The notes under the pieces were generated by a model. The model had not been told where the DNA came from. It ran no database searches and worked only from the letters and a program-made list of their open reading frames with translations. Shown piece by piece: positions 1 through 7,065 of a DNA stretch of 11,796 nt. The first letter of the stretch is position 1, and each line of letters starts with the position of its first letter. The stretch spans positions 26,553-38,348 of the forward strand of contig CAJTKW010000038.1 of NCBI GenBank assembly GCA_910577035.1, read 5' to 3'. Source of the stretch: an uncultured Acetatifactor sp. (GTDB taxonomy: Bacteria > Bacillota > Clostridia > Lachnospirales > Lachnospiraceae). Position numbers and translations under genes: made by a program.

Positions 1-789
1 GATGTGCACCAGGTTGCGGATATGAGTTTCTACTTTATGTATTTGCTGTTTACCGCAATTCTTTTGAAATGCTTTTCCGAGGCGGCGGAAACGGCGCTGC
101 ACACATTGGGAGATATAACGCTTTTCATCCGGCTGCTGGTTCCTGCATATCTGATTTCCGTGGGGGTATCCACAGGCGCCATGACGGCAGGAGTGGTCTG
201 CCAGATGATGCTGGTTGTCATATATGGAATAGAATACGTGCTTTCCAGCGGGGCGGTTCCGCTTGCCTACAGCTTTGTCATGTTGTCCATGGTAAACGGT
301 ATCTGGGTGGAGGAGAAGCTGAACATGCTCATTGATCTGATGGAAAAGGCGGTGGGCTGGATCTTAAAAGCGGCGATGGGAATTGTCACCGGTATCAGCA
401 TTTTTCAGGCATTGATTACTCCCGTTGTGGATACCGTGAAAAAGTCTGCCCTGCAGAAGATCCTGTCGGCGATTCCGGGGGTGGGGGATATTGCAGACAG
501 TGCGATGGAGCTGGTACTGGGTTCTGCTATTGTCCTGAAGAACAGTATCGGTGTGGTGCTTCTGCTCCTGATCCTGGTGCTCTGTGCCGCCCCCCTTTTA
601 AAGATTGCCCTGATTGCCGGGGTGTTAAAGTGTTCCGCTGCGTTTATGGGAATAGTCACTGACAAGCGGATTACGGCGTGTGTCAACAGGGCCGGAGACG
701 GGGGGATGCTGCTCCTTAAAATCACCGGTACGGCGCTGCTGTTGTTTTTGATTTCCATTGCGGTAGTTACGGCGTCCGGAAGGGGGTGA
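1..789 (+). CDS. spoIIIAE: Stage III sporulation protein AE, 5'-truncated by window edge
   Basis: This is the C-terminal part of SpoIIIAE, a polytopic membrane protein of the mother-cell side of the SpoIIIA-SpoIIQ channel, which keeps the engulfed forespore active. The frame is open from base 1 to a TGA at 787-789, giving 262 residues; the family is nearer 380-400, so roughly a third is missing. The GTG at 4-6 is in frame but is not the true start. Several strongly hydrophobic segments are visible, near residues 8-25, 40-55, 60-80, 85-100, 183-200 and 240-257 of the fragment. The conserved loop IPGVGDIADSAMELVLGS lies at about 158-175 and is typical of the family. It is followed directly by spoIIIAF, whose ribosome binding site overlaps this stop codon. 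Identification rests on the motif plus the spoIIIAF-AG-AH order downstream. Confidence 0.93.
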   Translation, partial: DVHQVADMSFYFMYLLFTAILLKCFSEAAETALHTLGDITLFIRLLVPAYLISVGVSTGAMTAGVVCQMMLVVIYGIEYVLSSGAVPLAYSFVMLSMVNGIWVEEKLNMLIDLMEKAVGWILKAAMGIVTGISIFQALITPVVDTVKKSALQKILSAIPGVGDIADSAMELVLGSAIVLKNSIGVVLLLLILVLCAAPLLKIALIAGVLKCSAAFMGIVTDKRITACVNRAGDGGMLLLKITGTALLLFLISIAVVTASGRG

Positions 790-790
790 T
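780..790 (+). promoter_or_regulatory. Shine-Dalgarno site for spoIIIAF (decides TTG start)
   Basis: AAGGGGGTGAT matches the ideal anti-16S complement AAGGAGGTGAT at 10 of 11 positions. It overlaps the spoIIIAE stop and sits about 7 bases before a TTG at 794. No ATG or GTG nearby would open the same frame, so this site fixes a TTG start and suggests translational coupling to spoIIIAE. Confidence 0.85.
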
Positions 791-793
791 ATT

Positions 794-1204
794 TTGCTGC
801 AGACAATCTGCGGGATCGGTATTTTTATGATCTGTGCGCAAACTATTGTACATTTCAGGCCTAAGGAGACCTATGAGAAATATCTGAAGCTTCTGGTCAG
901 TGTCATGGTGCTGATCCAGCTTTTTCTGCCGGTGGGAAGCTTCCTGTTGGGAGGGGGCATGGAGCAGGCGCTGGAGAAGCTGGGGACGTTTCGAAACCAG
1001 ATGGAACAGGAAATGGATGAGGCGGCGCGGCAAGCTGCAGAGACAGATGAGATGCTGGAGCGGATGACGCTGGAAGAGATCCGCAGGAGAATGGAAGAGC
1101 AGGACGGAGAGACGGCAGAGGAAGGGGAAGATACACCGGAGAACGGGGAAGCTGCGCCGGAAGATGTGGTGATCGTAGGTCCCATTGAAATTCATCGGCG
1201 GTAA
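794..1204 (+). CDS. spoIIIAF: Stage III sporulation protein AF, short form
   Basis: SpoIIIAF is a small membrane protein of the SpoIIIA channel complex in the mother-cell membrane. The start is TTG, supported by a near-perfect Shine-Dalgarno site. The protein has 136 residues. Two hydrophobic segments (about 5-20 and 33-53) enclose a short loop with the family-like sequence RPKETYEKYLKLL. After these comes a charged, probably helical stretch (about 55-105), an acidic Glu-rich tail (105-125) and a short end, VVIVGPIEIHRR. The B. subtilis protein is about 206 residues and its soluble part folds as a ring-building domain; that part looks absent here. The gene ends 18 bases before spoIIIAG and is in the same frame. 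Identity rests on the two-helix N-terminus and on its place between spoIIIAE and spoIIIAG. Confidence 0.88.
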   Translation: MLQTICGIGIFMICAQTIVHFRPKETYEKYLKLLVSVMVLIQLFLPVGSFLLGGGMEQALEKLGTFRNQMEQEMDEAARQAAETDEMLERMTLEEIRRRMEEQDGETAEEGEDTPENGEAAPEDVVIVGPIEIHRR

Positions 1205-1220
1205 GGAGGTGATGGGAGGT
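1203..1220 (+). promoter_or_regulatory. Double Shine-Dalgarno before spoIIIAG
   Basis: A full 11-base AAGGAGGTGAT (1203-1213) starts inside the spoIIIAF stop codon. A second GGGAGGT (1214-1220) follows it. The first core is about 13 bases from the GTG at 1223, slightly long, and the second is only 2 bases away, too close. The first is the likely working site. The ATG at 1212 meets a stop after four codons and can be set aside. Confidence 0.8.
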
Positions 1221-1222
1221 CT

Positions 1223-1867
1223 GTGAAAAAAGATTGGAAAAGGTGGCTGGAGGATGAGCGGGTGAAAAAGTTCTTTCGCAGGGACAATCTGCTGATCCTG
1301 GTACTGGCGGGAATCCTGTTGTTTATTATTGCACTGCCCACAAAGGACAGCGGCGGAAAGGGCAGGGAAGCGGCAGAGAAAAAAGGCGTCCTGGGCGGGA
1401 GCGAAACCGCGCCCGGAGGCGGAGAAGAGTCTGTTTCGATACAGGGTGCGGCGCAGTCGGATTACGCAGCGGAGCTGGAAAGGCGATTGACTGCGGCGCT
1501 GTCGGAGATGGCAGAGGTGGGTAAGGTCAGAGTAATGATCACGCTGAAATCCTCCGAAGAGCTGGTGGTGGAGAAGGAGAAGCCGATAAACAGCTCCATG
1601 ACTGAGGAGACGGATTCTCAGGGAGGAAGCCGCACGGTGAATACCAGTGAGATTGGAGAAAGTGTGGTGTACAGCAAGTCGGATGGCAGCAGCAGCACGC
1701 CGTATGTGATTAAGACTTATGCCCCGGAAATCGAGGGAGTGCTGGTTGTGGCGGAAGGGGCGGGGAGCGGCACGGTAAACCGCACTGTGACAGAAATTGT
1801 GCAGGCATTGTTCCATGTGGATGCTCACAAGGTCAAGGTGGTAAAAATGGAGACAAAAACCAGGTGA
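1223..1867 (+). CDS. spoIIIAG: Stage III sporulation protein AG
   Basis: SpoIIIAG forms a large ring in the mother-cell side of the channel connecting mother cell and forespore; its soluble domain resembles ring-forming proteins of type III secretion and flagellar basal bodies (EscJ/PrgK, FliF). The protein has 214 residues and a GTG start. A cytoplasmic basic N-terminus (1-20) is followed by one membrane helix (about 22-39), a Gly/Glu-rich linker (42-77), and the ring-building domain. That domain is split: residues 82-110 (AELERRLTAALSEM, then VGKVRVMITL) and 160-210 (YVIKTYAPEIEGVLVVAEGA onward). Residues 110-160 between them are polar, rich in Ser, Thr and Glu, and fit the beta-rich insertion known in SpoIIIAG. 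Length and architecture fit the family. It is followed by a 66-base gap holding a probable sigma-E promoter. Confidence 0.95.
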   Translation: MKKDWKRWLEDERVKKFFRRDNLLILVLAGILLFIIALPTKDSGGKGREAAEKKGVLGGSETAPGGGEESVSIQGAAQSDYAAELERRLTAALSEMAEVGKVRVMITLKSSEELVVEKEKPINSSMTEETDSQGGSRTVNTSEIGESVVYSKSDGSSSTPYVIKTYAPEIEGVLVVAEGAGSGTVNRTVTEIVQALFHVDAHKVKVVKMETKTR

Positions 1868-1873
1868 CAGGAT

Positions 1874-1902
1874 TCATATATCGGTTCTCGGGCTCATACA
1901 AT
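1874..1902 (+). promoter_or_regulatory. Predicted internal sigma-E promoter upstream of spoIIIAH
   Basis: The spoIIIAG-spoIIIAH gap holds TCATATA (1874-1880), then a 14-base spacer, then CATACAAT (1895-1902). The sigma-E consensus known from Bacillus is KMATATT, 14-15 bases, CATACAHT. The -35 matches at 6 of 7 positions and the -10 at all 8, with correct spacing. The transcript would start near 1909, about 25 bases before the spoIIIAH GTG. Sigma-E is the early mother-cell sigma factor and controls spoIIIA, so the function fits the place. Seen by eye only. Confidence 0.72.
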
Positions 1903-1933
1903 AAATTAGCAAAACGAAGAGAAAGGGAAAAAC

Positions 1934-2689
1934 GTGAAAAACCTAATCAAAAAAAATCAGCTTATGATAACCGCACTTGCGATCATGATTGCGATCGCAG
2001 GGTATCTGCAGTTCGCGGGAACCGGTCTGGAAGATGAATATCTGAAGGTGGACGACAGCAATGTATACACAAGCGATACGACACCTACGGGGACGGGGGA
2101 CATCCTCACGGAAAATTACACGGCGGAGGATCTGCTGGATCTTTCGGAAGCAGACCTGCTGCAGACCGGTCTGACCGAAATTGACAGCCTGGATTCCGAC
2201 ATGGAGGACGATCCGGTGGATAATTATCTGGATGCGGATTTTCAGGTGTCACAGACCGTTGCCGGGGAAGGGCAGAGCGAAACACCGGAGGATGGGGAGA
2301 TACCGGGGGAGGCAGTCTTCACGTCGTCTGCGGCAGGAGTTACCATTCTTTCCGAAGCGAAACTCCTGAAGGAGCAGACCAGGGCCAAAAATAAAGAGAC
2401 ACTGCTGGAGATCATCAACAGTGCGGGGATTTCCGACGAACAGAAGCAGGCGGCAGTGGACAGCATGGTACAGATGACGGCTGTGGCCGAGAAGGAGGCA
2501 GCGGCGGAGATATTGCTGGAGGCAAAGGGCTTCACTGATGTGGTGGTCAGCATTAACGGGGACGCCGTGGATGTGGTGGTGAATGCGGCGACACTGGACG
2601 ATATTATGCGGGCGCAGATCGAGGACATCGTAAAGCGCAAGACGGAGATTGCCCCGGAAAATATTATTATCAGTACGGTGGTACAGTAG
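1934..2689 (+). CDS. spoIIIAH: Stage III sporulation protein AH
   Basis: SpoIIIAH is the mother-cell protein whose extracellular domain binds SpoIIQ from the forespore across the intermembrane space, forming the core of the feeding channel and helping engulfment. It has 251 residues and a GTG start with a modest GAAAGGGA site upstream. A short basic N-terminus (KNLIKKN) leads into one membrane helix (about 9-27). Residues 30-130 form an acidic, low-complexity linker rich in Asp, Glu and Thr. The C-terminal domain (about 138-250) carries the family features: the helix KLLKEQTRAKNKETLLEIIN (about 143-162), a long helix around 170-198, and the strand pair FTDVVVSINGDAVDVVVNA typical of the EscJ-like ring-building fold. 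It closes the spoIIIA cluster. The 97 bases to deoB hold a promoter, but I see no terminator hairpin there. Confidence 0.95.
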   Translation: MKNLIKKNQLMITALAIMIAIAGYLQFAGTGLEDEYLKVDDSNVYTSDTTPTGTGDILTENYTAEDLLDLSEADLLQTGLTEIDSLDSDMEDDPVDNYLDADFQVSQTVAGEGQSETPEDGEIPGEAVFTSSAAGVTILSEAKLLKEQTRAKNKETLLEIINSAGISDEQKQAAVDSMVQMTAVAEKEAAAEILLEAKGFTDVVVSINGDAVDVVVNAATLDDIMRAQIEDIVKRKTEIAPENIIISTVVQ

Positions 2690-2738
2690 ACAGACAGCTA
2701 AACAACGTAAAATTATAGTGTAAATTACATAAAAGGTG

Positions 2739-2747
2739 TGGTATACT
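2739..2747 (+). promoter_or_regulatory. Extended -10 sigma-A promoter for deoB
   Basis: TGGTATACT combines the TGN extension (2739-2741) with the hexamer TATACT (2742-2747). The best -35 at 17-base spacing is TGTAAA (2719-2724), only 3 of 6, as expected for extended -10 promoters. Transcription would begin near 2754, which leaves the ATG at 2760 almost no leader and favours the ATG at 2787 as the deoB start. Confidence 0.65.
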
Positions 2748-2770
2748 GGTAAATAATTTATGCAATCGTT

Positions 2771-2777
2771 GAGAGGA
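2771..2777 (+). promoter_or_regulatory. Shine-Dalgarno site for deoB
   Basis: GAGAGGA lies 9 bases before the ATG at 2787. The longer reading from ATG 2760 has no such site and would add nine residues not seen in the family, whose members begin a few residues before the metal-binding aspartate. Confidence 0.75.
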
Positions 2778-2786
2778 CCAAAGATT

Positions 2787-3980
2787 ATGCGGAGAGTGTT
2801 TTTGATCGTACTGGACAGTTTCGGAATCGGCGGGATGGAGGATGCGGCTTCTTACGGGGACGTGAATGTGAATACCCTGAGGAGCGTGTCCGCCAGCCCC
2901 CGTTTTCGCATGCCGAATATGAGGGATCTGGGACTGTTTGATATTGACGGTGTGGTGACAGAGGGCGGCAGCTTAAAGAAAGGCAGCCAGCAGGCGGCCG
3001 TTGCCCGTATGAAAGAGCGTTCCAGGGGAAAGGACACCACCATAGGACACTGGGAGATTGCCGGTGTATATTCGCCAAATCCGCTGCCCACTTATCCGAA
3101 CGGGTTTCCCCGGGAGGTGCTGGATGCCTTTTCGAAACGTACAGGCAGGGGCGTACTCTGCAATTTGCCTTATTCCGGAACGGCAGTGATCCAGGAATAC
3201 GGAGACACCCATATGGCTACGGGGGATCTGATTGTTTATACCTCCGCGGACAGTGTATTTCAGATAGCGGCTCATGAGGACATTGTGCCGCCGGAACAGC
3301 TTTATGAGTACTGCCGTATAGCCCGGGAAATACTCACGGGAGAACACGGTGTGGGCAGGGTGATTGCCAGACCTTTTACAGGCCCCGCAGGAGGTCCTTT
3401 TACCAGGACAGCCCGCAGGCATGATTTCTCCATGGAGCCTCCCGGTATTACCATGCTGGATCAGCTTTCCGGGGCAGGGAAGGATGTGATCGCCGTGGGC
3501 AAGATTCAGGACATCTTTGCGGGCAGGGGGATCACTGAAGCGGTTTATACCGGCGGCAATGAGGAAGGAATCGAGAGGACACTGGAATATCTTGACCGGG
3601 ATTTTGAGGGGTTGTGCTTTATCAACCTGGTGGATTATGATATGCTTTACGGGCACAGGAGAGACGTGGACGGCTATGCGCGGGCGCTTGCATACTTTGA
3701 TGAGAGACTGCCGGAGCTTATGGGAAAGATGAGGCCGGAGGATGTACTGATGATCACGGCGGATCATGGCTGTGACCCGGCATACACGGCTACCACGGAC
3801 CACACCAGGGAGTATACCCCCTTCCTTATGTACGGCCGGGGAGTCCGCCCCGTCAATTACGGAACACGGGAAAGCTTCGCGGATATAGGGGCCACCGTGT
3901 TGAAATATTTCGGTATGGAGCCTGCCTTTGAAGGAAATGGTATGGACGCCGGCAATTGTCCGGCGGACAGTCCCACCTGA
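2787..3980 (+). CDS. deoB: Phosphopentomutase
   Basis: DeoB interconverts ribose 1-phosphate and ribose 5-phosphate (and the deoxyribose pair) in the cytoplasm, linking nucleoside salvage to the pentose phosphate pathway. It belongs to the alkaline phosphatase superfamily and uses two Mn ions. The protein has 397 residues, normal for the family. Metal-site residues are all present: Asp10 (VLDSFGIG), Asp285 and His290 (VDYDMLYGH), Asp326-His327 (TADHG) and His339 (TTDHT). The phosphorylated threonine is Thr84 in GKDTTIGHWE. A cap domain lies between about 100 and 220. The start at 2787 is set by the Shine-Dalgarno site and promoter position. No other nucleoside catabolism gene (deoC, pdp, punA) is next to it. 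prfC follows after 50 bases without a visible terminator, so the two are probably cotranscribed. Confidence 0.96.
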   Translation: MRRVFLIVLDSFGIGGMEDAASYGDVNVNTLRSVSASPRFRMPNMRDLGLFDIDGVVTEGGSLKKGSQQAAVARMKERSRGKDTTIGHWEIAGVYSPNPLPTYPNGFPREVLDAFSKRTGRGVLCNLPYSGTAVIQEYGDTHMATGDLIVYTSADSVFQIAAHEDIVPPEQLYEYCRIAREILTGEHGVGRVIARPFTGPAGGPFTRTARRHDFSMEPPGITMLDQLSGAGKDVIAVGKIQDIFAGRGITEAVYTGGNEEGIERTLEYLDRDFEGLCFINLVDYDMLYGHRRDVDGYARALAYFDERLPELMGKMRPEDVLMITADHGCDPAYTATTDHTREYTPFLMYGRGVRPVNYGTRESFADIGATVLKYFGMEPAFEGNGMDAGNCPADSPT

Positions 3981-4018
3981 GAGCTGCTGCGAACGGCACA
4001 GGCATGAATACTGAAAAC

Positions 4019-4024
4019 AGGAGG
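4019..4024 (+). promoter_or_regulatory. Shine-Dalgarno site for prfC
   Basis: AGGAGG sits 6 bases before the ATG at 4031. In-frame alternatives at 3956 (TTG, overlapping deoB) and 4004 (ATG) lack a comparable site and would add residues unlike the RF3 N-terminus. Confidence 0.85.
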
Positions 4025-4030
4025 CTGAAG

Positions 4031-5671
4031 ATGAGTCAGGAAAATATGGATTATTTTGAAATGGGTGATATTCGTAAAGGTATGCGTGTGGAAGAAATCA
4101 ATCGCAGGAGGACCTTTGCGATCATTTCCCATCCCGACGCGGGGAAAACAACTCTGACGGAGAAGTTTCTGCTTTACGGCGGAGCCATTAATCTGGCAGG
4201 AAGCGTCAAGGGAAAGGCTACGGCAAGGCATGCCGTATCCGACTGGATGGAGATAGAGAAGGAGAGAGGTATATCTGTCACCTCCTCCGTGCTGCAGTTT
4301 GAATACGACGGATATTGCATTAATATTCTGGATACCCCAGGGCATCAGGATTTCTCCGAGGACACCTACCGTACATTGATGGCGGCGGATTCCGCGGTGA
4401 TGGTGATTGACGCCTCCAAGGGTGTGGAGGCCCAGACCAGAAAGCTGTTCAAAGTCTGCGGAATGAGGGGAATTCCGATCTTTACCTTTATTAACAAGAT
4501 GGACAGGGACGCCAGGGATACGTTTGAATTGCTGGATGAAATCGAGAAGGAGCTGGGAATCGCCACCTGTCCTGTGAACTGGCCCATTGGCTCAGGTAAA
4601 GGCTTTAAAGGCGTCTACGACAGAGAGAAGAAGTGCGTGATTTCTTATTCCGACACGGAAAAGGGGACAAAGGAGGGTATTGCCACAGAAATACCGGTTC
4701 ATGAGGAGGCGCGGCTGCGGGAACTGATCGGAGACGAGCCGGCGGACAAGCTTCTGGAGGAGATCGAGCTTCTGGACGGTGCAGGAGTTTCCTTTGACCT
4801 GGATCAGGTGCAGGCTGGAAAACTGACGCCGGTCTGTTTTGGTTCCGCTCTGACCAATTTCGGGGTGGAAATTTTCCTGAAGCACTTTTTACAAATGTCT
4901 ACCGCGCCGCTGCCCAGAAAAGCGGACATCGGTTCGGTGGAACCTGCAGAAAACGAGTTTTCCGCATTTGTCTTTAAGATACAGGCCAATATGAATAAGG
5001 CCCACAGGGACAGGATCGCTTTTATGCGCATTTGTTCCGGCAGGTTCGATGCAGGTATGGAGGTCCGCCATGTACAGGGCAATAAGGTCATGCGCCTTTC
5101 CCAGCCCCAGCAGATTATGGCGGATGAGAGAAAAATACTGAGCGAAGCTTATGCGGGAGACATCATAGGTGTCTTTGACCCGGGCATTTTTTCCATCGGC
5201 GACACGCTGTGTATGCCGAAGGAGAGTTTTCGCTACGAGGGAATACCGACCTTTGCACCGGAGCATTTCGCCAGGGTAAGGCAGCTGGATACCATGAAGA
5301 GAAAGCAGTTTGTGAAAGGCATAGAGCAGATTGCTCAGGAGGGCGCAATCCAGATCTTTCAGGAATTCAACACAGGTCTGGAAGAAATCATTGTAGGCGT
5401 GGTGGGTGTGCTGCAGTTTGATGTCTTAAAGTACAGACTGGAGAATGAATATAATGTGGGTATCCGGCTGGAAAATCTGCCCTATGAGCATATCCGCTGG
5501 ATCGAAAATAAGGATGAGGTGGATGTAGATAAGCTGACGGGCACCTCGGACATGAAAAAGGTAAAGGATATGAAGGGAAATCCGCTGCTGCTGTTCGTGA
5601 ATGCCTGGAGTGTGGGAATGACGCTGGACAGGAACAAGGGATTGGTATTGGCGGAGTTCTCCAGAAATTAA
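4031..5671 (+). CDS. prfC: Peptide chain release factor 3 (RF3 GTPase)
   Basis: RF3 is a translational GTPase that recycles RF1 and RF2 from the ribosome after peptide release. The protein has 546 residues, close to the usual 525-540. GTPase motifs are in order: P-loop SHPDAGKTT (33-41), a switch I region ending ERGISV (78-83), DTPGHQDF (101-108), NKMD (155-158), and a G5-like CFGSA near residue 285. The stretch AGSVKGKATARHAVSDWMEI (56-75) is typical of RF3 rather than EF-G. Downstream are a beta-barrel domain 2 and an RF3-type C-terminal domain that contains EGAIQIFQE and GVVGVLQFDVL. The chosen start is at the AGGAGG site. It lies between deoB and a lipoprotein gene whose start is 5 bases after this stop. 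I know of no functional link to either neighbour; cotranscription is inferred from spacing. Confidence 0.97.
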   Translation: MSQENMDYFEMGDIRKGMRVEEINRRRTFAIISHPDAGKTTLTEKFLLYGGAINLAGSVKGKATARHAVSDWMEIEKERGISVTSSVLQFEYDGYCINILDTPGHQDFSEDTYRTLMAADSAVMVIDASKGVEAQTRKLFKVCGMRGIPIFTFINKMDRDARDTFELLDEIEKELGIATCPVNWPIGSGKGFKGVYDREKKCVISYSDTEKGTKEGIATEIPVHEEARLRELIGDEPADKLLEEIELLDGAGVSFDLDQVQAGKLTPVCFGSALTNFGVEIFLKHFLQMSTAPLPRKADIGSVEPAENEFSAFVFKIQANMNKAHRDRIAFMRICSGRFDAGMEVRHVQGNKVMRLSQPQQIMADERKILSEAYAGDIIGVFDPGIFSIGDTLCMPKESFRYEGIPTFAPEHFARVRQLDTMKRKQFVKGIEQIAQEGAIQIFQEFNTGLEEIIVGVVGVLQFDVLKYRLENEYNVGIRLENLPYEHIRWIENKDEVDVDKLTGTSDMKKVKDMKGNPLLLFVNAWSVGMTLDRNKGLVLAEFSRN

Positions 5672-5676
5672 CGTGT

Positions 5677-7026
5677 ATGGGTATGAAGAAGAAAAATTAT
5701 GTGTTTTTACTTTTCTGTTTGTTGCTGCTGGGAGGCTGCAATGCCAGCAGTCTTCTGAAGGAGGTGCCGCGGGATTTTTCCGTGACAGGTCCGGGACCGG
5801 TGGGGGAGCAGGGAAGTGGCGGGCAAAGGAATATAGAAAATATACGGCGCCCGGAGACAGGGCAGTCGTCTGCAAGTGCGCCGGGTTCGGACGCTGCCCA
5901 GGGCGGAAAGGACGCTGCCCAGGGCGGAAAAGACGTTGCCCAGGGAGAGCAGGATGCCGCCCGAAAGGAAAGCTTTCTGTATGACGGCGCGTTCGAATAT
6001 TCCGCCGGGACCTTAAGCGAGGCGGAGCTGACGTGGTATGAGGATATAAAGCGTACGCTGGGCAGCTTTGGAGAGAAAGAGCGGCTGGACGCGGCGGCAC
6101 TGGCGGCCGGATGCGACGAAGAGGATATAGATCGCATATTTCAGTGCGTTCTGAACGATCATCCGGAATTATTTTATGTGGAGGGATATTCCTATACAAG
6201 GTATACCAGAGGAGATAAAATTACGGCCATAGCCTTTTCCGGCACCTACAGCATTGACAGGGAGACGGCAGAGGGCAGGCGGAAGGAAATCGAAGCGGCG
6301 GCGGAGAAAATATTGTCCGGTGCGGACGAGGAAGCGGATCAGTACGCAAAGGTAAAATATGTATACGACACGATCATCAGGGAGACGGATTACGATCCGG
6401 CGTCGCCGGACAATCAGAACGTCTATTCCGTGTTTGTAAACAACAGGTCCGTGTGCCAGGGCTATGCCAAGGCGATACAGTACCTGCTGAACCGCCTGGG
6501 GGTGGAGTGCACACTGGTATTGGGAACCGTGGAGTCGGGAGAAGGGCAGGAGGGACATGCCTGGAATCTGGTGAAGGTGGACGGGGAATATTATTATGTG
6601 GACGCTACCTGGGGGGACGCTTCCTATACACAGCAGGACGGAGAGACGGAGAACGTGGGAATACCGGAAATCAATTATGATTATCTGAATGTGACCACGG
6701 AGGAGCTTTTAAAAACGCATACATTGGGAGAGAATATACCCATGCCCCAGTGTACCGCAACTGAGGCGAATTACTATTTTCGCGAGGGAGCACTGTTTAC
6801 TTCCTATGACAGGGAGCAGATGCAGGGGTTATTCGACAGGGCGGAGGAACAGGGAAGGGAGGATGTAACGGTAAAGTGCGCGGATTGGGAATGCTACACG
6901 GAGGTATTGACCGAGCTGGTTGATAACCACGAGATTTTCCGCTATCTGGGGGAGTCGGGCGCCACCGTAGCCTATGCGAAGAACGATAATCAGATGTCGC
7001 TGACATTTTGGGTGACAAATGAATAG
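5677..7026 (+). CDS. Lipoprotein with transglutaminase-like cysteine protease fold
   Basis: A 449-residue secreted lipoprotein with a transglutaminase-like domain; the exact substrate is unknown. The N-terminus has KKK, a hydrophobic run and a lipobox LLGGC with Cys21, so it is probably anchored on the outer face of the membrane. Residues 22-100 form a low-complexity linker including three copies of the heptad DAAQGGK or close variants. The core domain (about 215-315) shows the catalytic triad pattern: Cys260 in RSVCQGYAKA, His294 in GHAWNLV, and Asp309 in YYYVDATWGD. Residues 330-449 are a C-terminal extension that I do not recognise. An ATG at 5683 (MKKKNYVF) is an equally good start. Neither has a clear Shine-Dalgarno site, so reinitiation after prfC, 5 bases upstream, is likely. 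Family members of this type act as cell-surface peptidases or cross-linking enzymes; which one applies here is not shown. Confidence 0.85.
   Translation: MGMKKKNYVFLLFCLLLLGGCNASSLLKEVPRDFSVTGPGPVGEQGSGGQRNIENIRRPETGQSSASAPGSDAAQGGKDAAQGGKDVAQGEQDAARKESFLYDGAFEYSAGTLSEAELTWYEDIKRTLGSFGEKERLDAAALAAGCDEEDIDRIFQCVLNDHPELFYVEGYSYTRYTRGDKITAIAFSGTYSIDRETAEGRRKEIEAAAEKILSGADEEADQYAKVKYVYDTIIRETDYDPASPDNQNVYSVFVNNRSVCQGYAKAIQYLLNRLGVECTLVLGTVESGEGQEGHAWNLVKVDGEYYYVDATWGDASYTQQDGETENVGIPEINYDYLNVTTEELLKTHTLGENIPMPQCTATEANYYFREGALFTSYDREQMQGLFDRAEEQGREDVTVKCADWECYTEVLTELVDNHEIFRYLGESGATVAYAKNDNQMSLTFWVTNE
5890..5961 (+). repeat. 21-bp in-frame tandem repeat in the lipoprotein linker
   Basis: Three 21-base units (5890-5910, 5911-5931, 5932-5952) are followed by a 9-base partial unit (5953-5961). 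Units 1 and 2 differ at one base, the last; unit 3 is diverged. They encode DAAQGGK, DAAQGGK and DVAQGEQ, then DAA. Near-identity at the DNA level suggests recent slippage or unequal recombination. The unit is a multiple of three, so copy-number change alters linker length but keeps the frame. Confidence 0.9.
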
Positions 7027-7041
7027 AACCTGTGCTATAAT
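7012..7041 (+). promoter_or_regulatory. Strong sigma-A promoter overlapping the lipoprotein stop
   Basis: GTGACA (7012-7017, 5 of 6 to TTGACA), an 18-base spacer, and TATAAT (7036-7041, 6 of 6) preceded by the extension TGC (7033-7035). It overlaps the last codons of the lipoprotein gene. Transcription would start near 7048 and run into the inverted repeat at 7066. It is the best promoter candidate I can see for the yqhY-nusB-xseA-xseB-ispA-dxs operon. Confidence 0.75.
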
Positions 7042-7065
7042 GTTCACGACAGCATTGAGCAGTGC

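Noticed and set aside
767..1828. 353-codon frame on the minus strand opposite spoIIIAF-spoIIIAG
   Set aside because: It is the antisense of two clear spoIIIA genes; composition is rich in His, Arg, Pro and Leu, with no recognisable domain.
2760..2786. Nine-codon N-terminal extension of deoB from ATG 2760
   Set aside because: It lacks a ribosome site, lies about 6 bases after the predicted transcription start, and is not typical of the family.
3956..4030. Longer prfC start at TTG 3956 or ATG 4004
   Set aside because: No ribosome site for either; AGGAGG six bases before ATG 4031 is clearly better.
6718..6725. CATACATT, a sigma-E type -10, inside the lipoprotein gene
   Set aside because: The bases at the proper -35 distance contain no ATA-type element, and it lies mid-gene.
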